NCBI GenBank assembly: GCA_021774965.1
Contig: JAJFIL010000159.1
Coordinates: 1 to 41,199 of the forward strand
Length of the DNA stretch: 41,199 nt
Origin: Alphaproteobacteria bacterium
GTDB lineage: Bacteria > Pseudomonadota > Alphaproteobacteria > JAJFIK01
Direction of reading: 5' to 3'
Part shown: positions 34,117 through 41,199 of the stretch, one piece after another
Numbering within the stretch: the stretch's first letter is position 1
Layout of the letters: each line of letters starts with the position of its first letter
Notes under the pieces: generated by a model
The model's input: the letters and a program-made list of their open reading frames with translations, nothing else
Database searches by the model: none
What the model was told of the DNA's origin: nothing
Translations under genes and position numbers: made by a program

Positions 34117-34845
34117 CTAGTGTCCGTCGCCTTCCATGGGCTTATCTTCCATGGCTTCACCGACAGCGTCATCAGCGGCTTCCACGGCCTTGGCCACTTC
34201 TTCCGTTGCTTCGCTGTGAGCATCTTCCATCATCGCCGCACCATGATCCGCAGCAGGTGCTGCCTCATGCAAGGTTTCTTCCACAGCAGCCGGAATCGAA
34301 GCCGGGAAGGCCACAGGGCTGTTGCTCAAGGTGCTAAGATAGGCAATCAGATCAGCGCGCTGGCTTTCGCTGCGCATCCCGGCAAAGCTCATACCGGTAC
34401 CTGGCATGGCGGCACGCGGGTTTTCGAGGAAGCTGAACAGCATTTCATAAGTCCAGTCTCCGCCAGCGGCCTGCATGGCGCGAGAATAATTGACCCCGGC
34501 AACAGACGCGATTGGCCGACCCACAACACCCCAAAGATTTGGGCCAACACCGTTTGCCCCACCTTCGTTTACGGTATGGCAGCTGGAACAAGGACGGAAG
34601 CGTCCAGCCCCGGCTTCAGCATTGGCGCCCGCGAGAGCCGCGCCCAGGTCAAAGACTTCTTCAACTTCAACAGCGTCCCCATGGCCATCACCATGCTCAA
34701 GGCCGGCAACAACGTAGCCCGGGTTTTCCACATGTCCGTGGTCCCGTGGTGACGGGTAGAGCATGTGGCTCACCTCAATGATGACAAACCCAATAAGAAG
34801 GGTGCCCAAGATGGCCCCAAAAACCTTGTTCATGAAGAATGACAT
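34117..34845 (-). CDS. Membrane-anchored cytochrome c (CycM-like)
   Basis: 242-residue class I cytochrome c that carries electrons from the bc1 complex to terminal oxidases. An N-terminal anchor helix (about 8-28) is followed by a His/Asp/Glu-rich linker, the haem motif CSSCH (Cys86, Cys89, His90) and the axial-Met segment PGTGMSFAGM (Met152). After the haem domain a C-terminal Ala/Glu/His/Asp-rich tail of about 60 residues is unusually long. AGGAG lies 9 bases before the ATG at 34845. It is divergent from kdsB, an arrangement common in Rhizobiales (recalled family context, not checked). Confidence 0.88.
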   Translation of the reverse strand: MSFFMNKVFGAILGTLLIGFVIIEVSHMLYPSPRDHGHVENPGYVVAGLEHGDGHGDAVEVEEVFDLGAALAGANAEAGAGRFRPCSSCHTVNEGGANGVGPNLWGVVGRPIASVAGVNYSRAMQAAGGDWTYEMLFSFLENPRAAMPGTGMSFAGMRSESQRADLIAYLSTLSNSPVAFPASIPAAVEETLHEAAPAADHGAAMMEDAHSEATEEVAKAVEAADDAVGEAMEDKPMEGDGH

Positions 34846-35176
34846 CCCCGAAAACTCCTGTGCGGCTCGCCTGATTCGGCGGGTAATTTGGCGCGGAGAA
34901 TAGTCGAGCCGCCCGCTCTCGCGCAAGGCCCGATCCCCCGAATTTGCGGTGACCCTAGCCTTGGGGCCTGGCGCAATCTAGATGCGATCTCGTCGCAGCT
35001 AGCAATCCTGCTTTCAATCAGCTCTCCGTCCTCTAACTTGGCCCCTTCAGGGTGGTTCTTTAACCCGATATTGGCTCTGGAGTTGCGCCATTGGGCGTTC
35101 CCCGGCTATCTAGCTTCTGAACTTGGATTTGGAGCAGGGCCTAATCTTGGCCCAACCCTGGCCTTATGGAGCTTTT
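34846..35176. other. Divergent intergenic region between cytochrome c and kdsB
   Basis: 331 bases without a gene. It holds the promoters of both flanking genes and a perfect eight-base inverted repeat, GCGGCTCG (34862-34869) / CGAGCCGC (34905-34912), that brackets the predicted cytochrome c -10. No other coding signal was found. Confidence 0.6.
34897..34926 (-). promoter_or_regulatory. Possible promoter of the cytochrome c gene
   Basis: On the minus strand TTGCGC (34926-34921) and TATTCT (34902-34897) are 18 bases apart. The same -35 word TTGCGC occurs in the predicted SRP RNA promoter. Confidence 0.35.
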
Positions 35177-35929
35177 ATGGAGCCCTTGATCGTCATTCCG
35201 GCCCGCATGGCCTCGTCCCGGCTGCCCGGCAAACCGCTGGCCATGATCGGTGATGCTCCTATGATCGTTCAGGTCTGGCGCCGGGCGTGTGAGTCTGGTG
35301 TGGGCCGCGTGGTGGTCGCAGCAGGCGAGGCTGAGATCGCCGAGGCCATCACAAAAGCCGGCGGCGAAGCGGTGCTGACCAAACCCGATCATCCCTCAGG
35401 CTCTGACCGCATCTTTGAGGCGGTGCAAGCCATTGACCCAGAGGGCCAGGCCCCATCGGTGATCAATCTACAAGGGGATTTGCCCACGCTGGACCCAAGC
35501 CTGATCCGCGAGGTGGCGGAGCTTTTGGAGCACGGCGCGGACATCACCACCCTGGCCGCGGAGATCACGGATGAGAGCGAGCGGACAAATCCCAATGTGA
35601 CCAAGGCTGTCATCTCGCTTCACGATGGTCAATCGGACGGCGAGGGGCATTCTTATGGCCGCGCGCTTTATTTCACCCGCGCCACGGCCCCTACTGGCGA
35701 GGGCCCGCTTTATCATCACATCGGAATTTACGGGTACACGCGTGAGGCCCTGAGCCAGTTTGTGGGCCTTGACCCTTCGCCCCTGGAAATTCGCGAGCGG
35801 CTGGAGCAATTGCGCGCGCTGGAGGCGGGGATGCGCATTGATATCGCCGTGGTGGACACCGTGCCGCTGGGTGTGGATACGCAGCACGATCTCGAAAAAG
35901 CGCGCCGAGCATTGGAGCAAATGTCATGA
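35177..35929 (+). CDS. kdsB: 3-deoxy-manno-octulosonate cytidylyltransferase (CMP-KDO synthetase)
   Basis: 250-residue cytosolic enzyme that activates KDO with CTP to CMP-KDO for lipopolysaccharide inner-core synthesis. The nucleotide-binding segment [14 protein letters not shown] is at 8-21, and [27 protein letters not shown] and the C-terminal [12 protein letters not shown] are the typical family motifs. ATG at 35177 is chosen by homology start ([10 protein letters not shown]) and GGAG 5 bases before; the frame is open further upstream. The stop overlaps the pheA start by four bases. Confidence 0.94.
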   Translation: MEPLIVIPARMASSRLPGKPLAMIGDAPMIVQVWRRACESGVGRVVVAAGEAEIAEAITKAGGEAVLTKPDHPSGSDRIFEAVQAIDPEGQAPSVINLQGDLPTLDPSLIREVAELLEHGADITTLAAEITDESERTNPNVTKAVISLHDGQSDGEGHSYGRALYFTRATAPTGEGPLYHHIGIYGYTREALSQFVGLDPSPLEIRERLEQLRALEAGMRIDIAVVDTVPLGVDTQHDLEKARRALEQMS

Positions 35930-36768
35930 ACACGCCCAGAATTGCTTTTCAGGGAGAGCCCGGCGCCAATTCCCACATGGCCGCCGTCGAGCATTTCCCC
36001 GATATGGAGCCTATGGCCTGTCATTCCTTTGAGGAGGCCTTTGCTGCTGTTCGCGATGGGGATGCTTACCTGGGCATGATCCCTATTGAGAATTCCGTGG
36101 CGGGGCGCGTGGCCGACATTCATCACCTGCTGCCAGAATCCGAGCTTTACATCATCGGCGAGCGGTTCCAACGGGTACGCCATCAATTGCTGGCCCCCAA
36201 GGGCGCCAAAATAGAAGACATCAAGACCGTGCAAAGCCATGTGATGGCGCTTGGCCAGTGCCGCTCCATCATCAAACAATATGGCTTGCGGGCAGAGATC
36301 GCGGCGGACACCGCAGGGGCTGCGCGAGCCGTTAGCGAAGCTGGCGATAAATCCGTTGCCGCCATCGCGTCATCGCTCGCCGCTGAGATTTATGGCCTTG
36401 ATACGCTCAAGACCGATGTGGAAGATGCCGCGCATAATACGACCAGATTTCTGATCATGTCGCGGGATCATGTCATTGCGCCCGCCAACAACGGCAAGGT
36501 CATCACCAGTTTTGTCTTCCGTGTGCGGAACGTGCCCGCAGCGCTCTATAAGACCATGGGCGGGTTTGCCACCAATGGCGTGAATATGACCAAGCTGGAA
36601 AGTTACCAGGTCGAAGGCTCCTTCAACGCCACGCAATTCTATGCCGATATCGAAGGCCACCCGGAAGACCGCATGGTGGAACTGGCCCTGGAGGAACTGC
36701 AGTTCTTCTCCAGCCACTTGCACATTCTGGGGACCTATCCGGCAGACCCGTTCCGGGAGAGTATGTGA
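35926..36768 (+). CDS. pheA: Prephenate dehydratase
   Basis: 280-residue enzyme converting prephenate to phenylpyruvate in phenylalanine synthesis. It is the monofunctional type: no chorismate mutase domain. The dehydratase domain (1-180) has [33 protein letters not shown] and the catalytic TRF (Thr173-Phe175) in [13 protein letters not shown]-terminal ACT domain (about 193-270) has PAALYK and KLESYQ in place of the usual GAL and ESRP, as the phenylalanine feedback site. It is coupled to kdsB through ATGA overlap. Confidence 0.94.
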   Translation: MNTPRIAFQGEPGANSHMAAVEHFPDMEPMACHSFEEAFAAVRDGDAYLGMIPIENSVAGRVADIHHLLPESELYIIGERFQRVRHQLLAPKGAKIEDIKTVQSHVMALGQCRSIIKQYGLRAEIAADTAGAARAVSEAGDKSVAAIASSLAAEIYGLDTLKTDVEDAAHNTTRFLIMSRDHVIAPANNGKVITSFVFRVRNVPAALYKTMGGFATNGVNMTKLESYQVEGSFNATQFYADIEGHPEDRMVELALEELQFFSSHLHILGTYPADPFRESM

Positions 36769-36835
36769 GGGCGCGCGCCATACGCCCTTCATCTTTCCAT
36801 CACCCTCCATCATCATTCCGCCACCCAGGGCCATC

Positions 36836-37047
36836 ATTCCCCGGCTTGACCGGGGAATCTAACGATGCCGCCAAATCAACGGGGAGGGAACCAGTCGGGC
36901 ACAAAGCATACAACCACTTCTGTCCCCGTTGGTTTGGCAACATCGCCAGATTCCTGTGTCTTGGATCTGTGCCATATTGGGGTTGGGTGGGAGGCCGTTA
37001 GATTCCAGGTCCTTATGAGACCGTATTCCGGGGTCAAGCCCCGGAAT
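36836..37047. repeat. Nested inverted-repeat island downstream of pheA
   Basis: The left end is a perfect palindrome, ATTCCCCGG / CCGGGGAAT with loop CTTGA (36836-36858). The right end is ATTCCGGGG / CCCCGGAAT with loop TCAAG (37025-37047), so the two ends are themselves inverted copies of one family. Inside, CCAAATCAACGGGGA (36871-36885) pairs with TCCCCGTTGGTTTGG (36923-36937), one mismatch. The rest of the 293-base gap shows no gene. It resembles a small non-autonomous element. Confidence 0.7.
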
Positions 37048-37061
37048 GACCAGCTAATGAG

Positions 37062-37733
37062 TCAGTGAAACTCCGGAGGAGGCGGGTTCTCGCCCCTGGC
37101 TTTATCGACGCGGTAGTTGATGAGCTCAACAAATGTATCTCGGTCAACGACGCTGTTGTTGAGATAGAGCTTTCCGAGCCTGGTGCGCTCCTTTCCTGGC
37201 TGGCCACTTGTAAAAATGAACCGCGCATAGTGGAACACAAAGCCAAACGTCCGCGGATGATGCCCTGAGTGGTAAATCGCCTTGCCCATGCGAGCAAAGT
37301 CCACCTCACCAAACTTGGTTTTGGAATTGATCCAGGTGGCAATCGTTTTCCACACAGATTTCACGACAACCCGGTCTTGATGGATAATGTGGGAGTACCG
37401 CCGGAGCCAATTGCTTACCAGGCCCAAATAAATCACCCCAATGGTTGGCCACATAATGACCCAGGCAAGGGCGCCCTTCCCGCATGCCCACCAATCCTCT
37501 CCAAGCCCCGAGGAGGATGCAAGCGAACAAAATCCTACTACCTTTATGGGCAAGAAAATGGCAGTATAGAGAGCAACTGGGGTCATGATCGTTAGTGCCC
37601 AGACCAAGCGGTCCCAACAAAACCGAATGCCGAGCACGTCCGCATCCCACCACGGGGTGCCGGGCGCAAGATCGCCGATTACCTCCACGCCTTTCGGTGG
37701 GATAGAATGATCCTCTGTATGGGAAGTGTTCAT
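37062..37733 (-). CDS. Conserved-looking membrane protein, function unknown
   Basis: 223-residue protein that I do not recognise. It has two hydrophobic segments (about residues 42-64 with WALTIMTPVALYTAIFLPI, and 83-105 with WVIMWPTIGVIYLGLV) on a Trp-rich background. A soluble C-terminal half follows with VVVKSVWKTIATWINSKTKFGEVD (in part), GHHPRTFGFVFHYARF and an ENPPPPEFH end. Start at 37733 is preferred over an upstream open frame that extends to 37835; its ribosome-binding site is weak. It lies convergent to pheA, bounded by the nested inverted repeat and by copy 2 of the CT-rich element, so it may be a recent insertion. Confidence 0.55.
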   Translation of the reverse strand: MNTSHTEDHSIPPKGVEVIGDLAPGTPWWDADVLGIRFCWDRLVWALTIMTPVALYTAIFLPIKVVGFCSLASSSGLGEDWWACGKGALAWVIMWPTIGVIYLGLVSNWLRRYSHIIHQDRVVVKSVWKTIATWINSKTKFGEVDFARMGKAIYHSGHHPRTFGFVFHYARFIFTSGQPGKERTRLGKLYLNNSVVDRDTFVELINYRVDKARGENPPPPEFH

Positions 37734-37822
37734 GCGCCGCGTTGTCCCTGCCCCATCCTGAGAGGAGAGCTTACGCGAGCAGGCGACCAAGCTCAATTGT
37801 AAATTGTGACGGGACTTCTGGC

Positions 37823-37935
37823 ATCGCCCCCTCACCCCGGCCCTCTCCCCAGAGGGGCGAGGGGGAAAGAGGATATGCCCTTAACCCCTCTCCCTTATGG
37901 GAGAGGGTGAGGCGAAGCCTCGGGTGAGGGGGCGG
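37823..37935. repeat. CT-rich palindromic intergenic element, copy 2
   Basis: Second copy of the element at 3591-3713. It begins ATCGCCCCCTCACCC, ends GGGTGAGGGGGCG, and has the identical internal nine-base arms CCCTCTCCC (37886-37894) / GGGAGAGGG (37899-37907) with a different loop (TTAT). It lies between the membrane protein gene and nudC, both on the minus strand, so it may also act as a transcript end for nudC. Confidence 0.7.
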
Positions 37936-37950
37936 TGCTGCAACGAAGAA

Positions 37951-38910
37951 CTATGCCCCCACCCAGACCTTCAGCAATTGATGCGCAATGGCCAGCGGCG
38001 GGGAGACCATGAAGGGGCCGTTTTCATCTGTCACTTCGCCTCCCGCCAGTGCGGCGCGAATGTCACCCTTGGCAAACCAACGCGCTTCGGCGATCTCAAT
38101 CCCGTCAACTTTCGTTTCCATGGAGGCGCCGTCTGCGAGCTCTGCGATACAGCCCATCATCAAGGAGGAAGGGAATGGCCAGGGCTGGCTGAACTGATAA
38201 TCCACGCGGCCGACCTTCACAGCAGTTTCTTCCATGATCTCCCGCGCCACGGCTTCCTCAACGGTCTCCCCCGGTTCCAGAAAACCGGCAAGGGCCGAGA
38301 ACATGCCCTTTGGCCATTGGGGGCCGCGCCCCATGAGGCATTTATCGCCGCTGACCACGAGGGAAATCACCACCGGGTCGGTGCGGGGGAAATGTTCGGC
38401 CCCGCAGGAAGGACACTGGCGCTTGTAACCGCCCTCTTCGATTTCCGTGCCCGCCCCGCAGACCGCACAAAAGCCATGACGTTTGTGCCAGTCGATCATG
38501 GATTTGGCCTGCGCCATGATGGCGGCCTCGGTCGCGGGCAGGCTCATGGCGGCGGCGCGCAGATCATGGAATTTGCCAAAGCCCGCAAGGGGGCCTTCCC
38601 GTTCCGGATCGCGGCCCAGGTCCAGATCCACAGCGAAAAAGCTGGTGTCACCCTTCTCTCCGTGTTCCTGACCCAGAAAGACCGTGACGGCCTTGCGCGA
38701 AGCCAACCCCTCCAGCGCACCGGGGCGGAGCCAGCCCACTTCCCGCGCGCCGCCTTTTTCTGCGGGCGGCAGGATCATCGGCTTTAGATCCCAGAAGGGC
38801 ACAATGAGCGTGCTCGGCGCCTTGATCTGAGCGGCCAGCCAATCTGGGTCGGTGCGTTTTTCAGAGGCTCGATCCAGCGGATTATTGGCGAAAGTATTGG
38901 GGTTCGGCAT
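37951..38910 (-). CDS. nudC: NAD(H) pyrophosphatase NudC
   Basis: 319-residue Nudix hydrolase that cleaves NADH to NMNH and AMP and removes NAD caps from RNA. A zinc ribbon is visible: Cys148, Cys151, Cys166 and Cys169. The Nudix box is at 209-231 (GFLEPGETVEEA followed by REIMEE), and the NudC-specific SQPWPFPSSLM at 241-251. An N-terminal domain (1-145) is typical of this family. AGGA precedes the ATG. It lies on the minus strand, divergent from the SRP RNA gene. Confidence 0.94.
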   Translation of the reverse strand: MPNPNTFANNPLDRASEKRTDPDWLAAQIKAPSTLIVPFWDLKPMILPPAEKGGAREVGWLRPGALEGLASRKAVTVFLGQEHGEKGDTSFFAVDLDLGRDPEREGPLAGFGKFHDLRAAAMSLPATEAAIMAQAKSMIDWHKRHGFCAVCGAGTEIEEGGYKRQCPSCGAEHFPRTDPVVISLVVSGDKCLMGRGPQWPKGMFSALAGFLEPGETVEEAVAREIMEETAVKVGRVDYQFSQPWPFPSSLMMGCIAELADGASMETKVDGIEIAEARWFAKGDIRAALAGGEVTDENGPFMVSPPLAIAHQLLKVWVGA

Positions 38911-39027
38911 GAGGCATCCTTGAAGCTTCTGAGTAAACTATGTGGCCCAGGGCGAAGCCCTTATGTGACATGAGCGCAGGTCCCGCGTCTATAAGCCTAA
39001 AATATGCGGAAACCTTGTCGATGCCCC

Positions 39028-39058
39028 TTGCGCGAGGGGGCCTGTTTTCTGATATACT
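39028..39058 (+). promoter_or_regulatory. Promoter of the SRP RNA gene
   Basis: TTGCGC (39028-39033) and TATACT (39053-39058), 19 bases apart; transcription would start about 7 bases later at GAGAGG, the 5' end of the RNA. Confidence 0.5.
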
Positions 39059-39062
39059 GCGC

Positions 39063-39157
39063 CTGAGAGGTTGGCTGGACGATCCACTCGCCAACCCGGT
39101 CAGGTCCGGAAGGAAGCAGCCGTAACGAGACCGGTTCGGGTCGGTTCAGCCTCTCAC
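39063..39157 (+). ncRNA. ffs: Signal recognition particle RNA (4.5S, small type)
   Basis: The conserved domain IV core is unmistakable: GTCAGGTCCGGAAGGAAGC at 39099-39117, followed by AGCC and GTAACGAG. The closing helix pairs GAGAGG (39065-39070) with CCTCTC (39150-39155), and TTGGCTG with the GGTTCAGCC side. At about 95 bases it is the short bacterial form that binds Ffh. The ends are estimated from pairing. It lies upstream of dnaX in the usual alphaproteobacterial order. Confidence 0.95.
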
Positions 39158-39162
39158 CCTTT

Positions 39163-39250
39163 GTTTCTTGAATCGGCCATTGCCGATTTGGGTTTCTTGA
39201 ACCGGCCATTGCCGATTTGGGTTTCTTGAATTGGCGGTCGCCAATTTTGG
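39163..39250 (+). repeat. Three tandem 29-bp repeats with hairpin cores
   Basis: Units start at 39163, 39192 and 39221, each GTTTCTTGAA.. followed by a seven-base stem, four-base loop and TTGG. Stems: AATCGGC/GCCGATT (unit 1, perfect), AACCGGC/GCCGATT (unit 2, one mismatch), AATTGGC/GCCAATT (unit 3, perfect). Units 1 and 3 differ on both arms at the same base pair, so pairing was kept. Confidence 0.85.
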
Positions 39251-39289
39251 CACCCTTTATTTCTCCCCGCCCTCGCAGCTGGAGCCTTC

Positions 39290-41149
39290 ATGACCGACGA
39301 GACTTCGACGCCTAACCCTGACACCGAGCCAGGGTTCGCGCTTGAGGGTGGATCGGCGAAGCAAGACGACGCCTATCGCGTACTGGCGCGAAAATACCGA
39401 CCCCAGACCTTTGACGACCTTATCGGCCAGGAAGCCATGGTGCGGACGCTGTCTAATGCGTTCGACGCGGGCCGCATTGCCCACGCATTCATGCTGACCG
39501 GCGTGCGCGGCATCGGCAAGACCACCACGGCGCGGATCGTTGCCAGGGCACTTAATTGTATTGGCCCTGACGGCACGGGTGGGCCGACGATTTCCCCCTG
39601 CGGGGTTTGCGAGCATTGCGTCTCCATTGCCGAAAGTCGCTCTGTGGACGTGCTGGAAATGGATGCGGCCTCCCGCACCGGGATCGATGACATTCGGGAG
39701 ATCATTGATGGCTCTCGCTATACGCCGGTTTCTGCGCGCTACAAGATTTACATCATCGATGAGGTTCACATGCTCTCGAAGGCCGCGTTCAACGGCCTTC
39801 TGAAAACATTGGAAGAGCCCCCGGCCCATGTGAAGTTCATCTTTGCCACCACCGAAATTCGCAAAGTACCCGTAACGGTGCTTTCCCGCTGTCAGCGCTT
39901 TGATCTCAAACGCATCGAAGCGGATGTGTTGATCGATTACTTGGGCAAGATCGCCAGCAATGAAGGGGCAAACCCCGATCGCGGAGCCCTCGGCCTGATG
40001 GCGCGGGCCGCAGAGGGTTCTGCCCGGGATGCGCTGTCATTGCTGGATCAGGCGCTTGCTCATGGGGCAAAGGGTGACGACGGAAAAGTTCAGATATCTG
40101 AGGCCGAAGTTCGGGACATGCTGGGCCTCGCAGATCGCGCCCGGGTGCTGGATCTTCTAAACATGGTCATGGAAGGCGACACGGCTGCTGCCCTGGCCGA
40201 GCTGTCCGATCAATATGATCGCGGCGCAGACCCCATTGTGGTGCTGAATGATTTGCTGGATCTGGCTCATTGGCTGACCCGACTTAAAATTGTTCCCGAT
40301 GCGGACGATGACGCCACCCTGCCGCCGGAGGAAATTGCCCGCGGCAAGGAAATGGCCACGCGCCTGCCTATCAACGTGCTGACCCGCACCTGGCAGATGC
40401 TGCTGAAGAGTTTGAAGGAAGCCAAAGACGCCCCTCGCCCGCTGGCCGCCGCTGAAATGGGCATTATTCGCCTGGCCTATGCCGCCAAGCTGAAGACCCC
40501 GGACGAAGTGATCCGCATGCTGGAAGCTGACGGCGGCGGTACGCCCTTGCCGGACGGAACCGGTGGCGGTGCATCGTCCTCGGGTGGCACGCCCCGCAGT
40601 GGTGGGGGCAGCTCAACAGGCAGCAGCGGGCCTCGTGCCAGTCACGGCTCAGGCGCAGCCCCTCAGCCCGTGGCCCAGACACAAGCCGAACCTGTTGTGA
40701 GCGTGCGAAGCTTTGCAGAAGTTGTGGCGCTGGCCGATCAACACCGCGACCTGCGCCTGCGCACCGAACTTGAAGACCATGTGCATCTGATTTCATTTGA
40801 GCCCGGACGGATTGATTTTCGCCCGGCGCCCCGAGCCCCCAAAGATCTTGCGGGACGGCTAAAAACCCGTCTGGAAGACTGGACGGGAGGCATTTGGGCC
40901 ATATCTGTCTCAAATGAAGGCGGCGGCCCCACTTTGCGCGAAACACAGGAAGACGATTGGGCTCGTGCCGTTGCCGCGGCCAAAGAAGATGCTCTGGTGG
41001 CAGCAGCCTTTGTGGCGTTTCCAGATGCCGAGGTGGTAGATATAATTGAGGCACAGGATGAATTCATCGCAGCGCCTGCACCCGGTGGACCGGATTTTTC
41101 CCTTCAAGAGTTCGCTTTGGGGGCCGACAACGATGATGATGATCTGTAG
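39290..41149 (+). CDS. dnaX: DNA polymerase III subunits gamma/tau
   Basis: 619-residue clamp-loader ATPase of the replisome. An N-terminal extension of about 28 residues precedes YRVLARKYRPQTFDDLIGQE. Walker A GVRGIGKTT is at 71-79. The zinc-binding cysteines are Cys90, Cys104, Cys107 and Cys110. Walker B is IIDEVH (155-160), and the arginine finger segment SRCQRF follows. A Gly/Ser-rich linker (about 415-460) separates the ATPase from the C-terminal tau domain, which binds polymerase and helicase. I see no AAAAAAG-type slippery site, so gamma may not be made by frameshift. GGAG 5 bases before the ATG. Confidence 0.95.
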   Translation: MTDETSTPNPDTEPGFALEGGSAKQDDAYRVLARKYRPQTFDDLIGQEAMVRTLSNAFDAGRIAHAFMLTGVRGIGKTTTARIVARALNCIGPDGTGGPTISPCGVCEHCVSIAESRSVDVLEMDAASRTGIDDIREIIDGSRYTPVSARYKIYIIDEVHMLSKAAFNGLLKTLEEPPAHVKFIFATTEIRKVPVTVLSRCQRFDLKRIEADVLIDYLGKIASNEGANPDRGALGLMARAAEGSARDALSLLDQALAHGAKGDDGKVQISEAEVRDMLGLADRARVLDLLNMVMEGDTAAALAELSDQYDRGADPIVVLNDLLDLAHWLTRLKIVPDADDDATLPPEEIARGKEMATRLPINVLTRTWQMLLKSLKEAKDAPRPLAAAEMGIIRLAYAAKLKTPDEVIRMLEADGGGTPLPDGTGGGASSSGGTPRSGGGSSTGSSGPRASHGSGAAPQPVAQTQAEPVVSVRSFAEVVALADQHRDLRLRTELEDHVHLISFEPGRIDFRPAPRAPKDLAGRLKTRLEDWTGGIWAISVSNEGGGPTLRETQEDDWARAVAAAKEDALVAAAFVAFPDAEVVDIIEAQDEFIAAPAPGGPDFSLQEFALGADNDDDDL

Positions 41150-41161
41150 GCGGAGTGAGTA

Positions 41162-41199
41162 ATGAAAAACCTTGGTGATATGTTCAAGCAGGCTCAAGA
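41162..41199 (+). CDS. ybaB: YbaB/EbfC nucleoid-associated protein, 5' part only
   Basis: The first 12 codons (MKNLGDMFKQAQ) match the usual N-terminus of YbaB/EbfC DNA-binding proteins. They follow dnaX by 12 bases, the standard dnaX-ybaB-recR order. GGAG lies 6 bases before the ATG. The gene runs off the window. Confidence 0.85.
   Translation, partial: MKNLGDMFKQAQ

Noticed and set aside
39163-39250. Possible CRISPR array because of regular 29-base spacing with palindromic cores
   Set aside because: The units are contiguous with no unique spacers, only three copies exist, and no cas genes are near.
39290-41149. Programmed frameshift producing the gamma subunit
   Set aside because: No run of A residues or other slippery heptamer with a following stem was seen at the domain III end.

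Overview
The window looks like a chromosomal stretch from a free-living alphaproteobacterium. The evidence is a Caulobacter-type cpa/tad pilus locus with an ATAIEYG-type Flp pilin, candidate CtrA boxes (TTAA-N7-TTAA), a small SRP RNA next to dnaX and ybaB, the cytochrome c / kdsB / pheA block, a yejBEF transporter and a glutathione-dependent formaldehyde dehydrogenase. The mix of Baeyer-Villiger monooxygenase, amidase and TAXI-type genes would suit a Rhizobiales/Parvibaculum-like organism, but that placement is an inference. I saw no rRNA, tRNA, CRISPR array, phage or insertion sequence.

Layout. 1-8.1 kb holds metabolic genes: a flavin monooxygenase followed by a methyltransferase, class III alcohol dehydrogenase with operator-like palindromes upstream, a sulfotransferase-like gene translationally coupled to a class IV aminotransferase, an amidase, and an FMN-dependent alpha-hydroxyacid dehydrogenase. 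8.2-11.7 kb is one minus-strand gene for a 1150-residue membrane-anchored HAMP/coiled-coil protein, with a perfect CtrA-type box upstream. 11.9-26.9 kb is a complete tight-adherence (Tad/Flp) locus. Its plus-strand arm is pilA, cpaA, cpaB, cpaC, cpaD, cpaE, cpaF, tadB, tadC. Its minus-strand arm has two pseudopilins (TadE type), two TadG-like proteins with beta-helix-like C-termini, and an orphan protein carrying only the N-terminal domain of the secretin; tadD follows on the minus strand. 27.1-34.0 kb holds a TAXI solute-binding protein, leucyl aminopeptidase, a MarR-type regulator and yejF-yejE-yejB. 34.1-41.2 kb is housekeeping: membrane cytochrome c, kdsB, pheA, an unknown membrane protein, nudC, SRP RNA, dnaX and the start of ybaB.

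How it works together. The plus-strand Tad genes form a stepwise machine: pilin, prepilin peptidase, secretin channel with its partners CpaB and CpaD, localisation ATPase, motor ATPase and two inner-membrane platform proteins. The minus-strand arm supplies the minor and surface components.

The most unusual object is in the minus arm. One TadG-like paralogue is exactly 140 residues longer than its neighbour, and the whole difference is a single Asp/His-rich block (residues 254-396, 18 His) placed between two conserved cysteines. This suggests a metal-binding or polyanionic module added to a pilus-associated surface protein. The giant HAMP/coiled-coil protein next door, with no recognisable signalling domain and a CtrA-type site, may belong to the same cell-cycle-controlled surface programme. 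Several repeat families were also found: a CT-rich palindromic element present twice 34 kb apart, a nested inverted-repeat island after pheA, and a 29-bp triple repeat with a compensatory stem change between the SRP RNA and dnaX.
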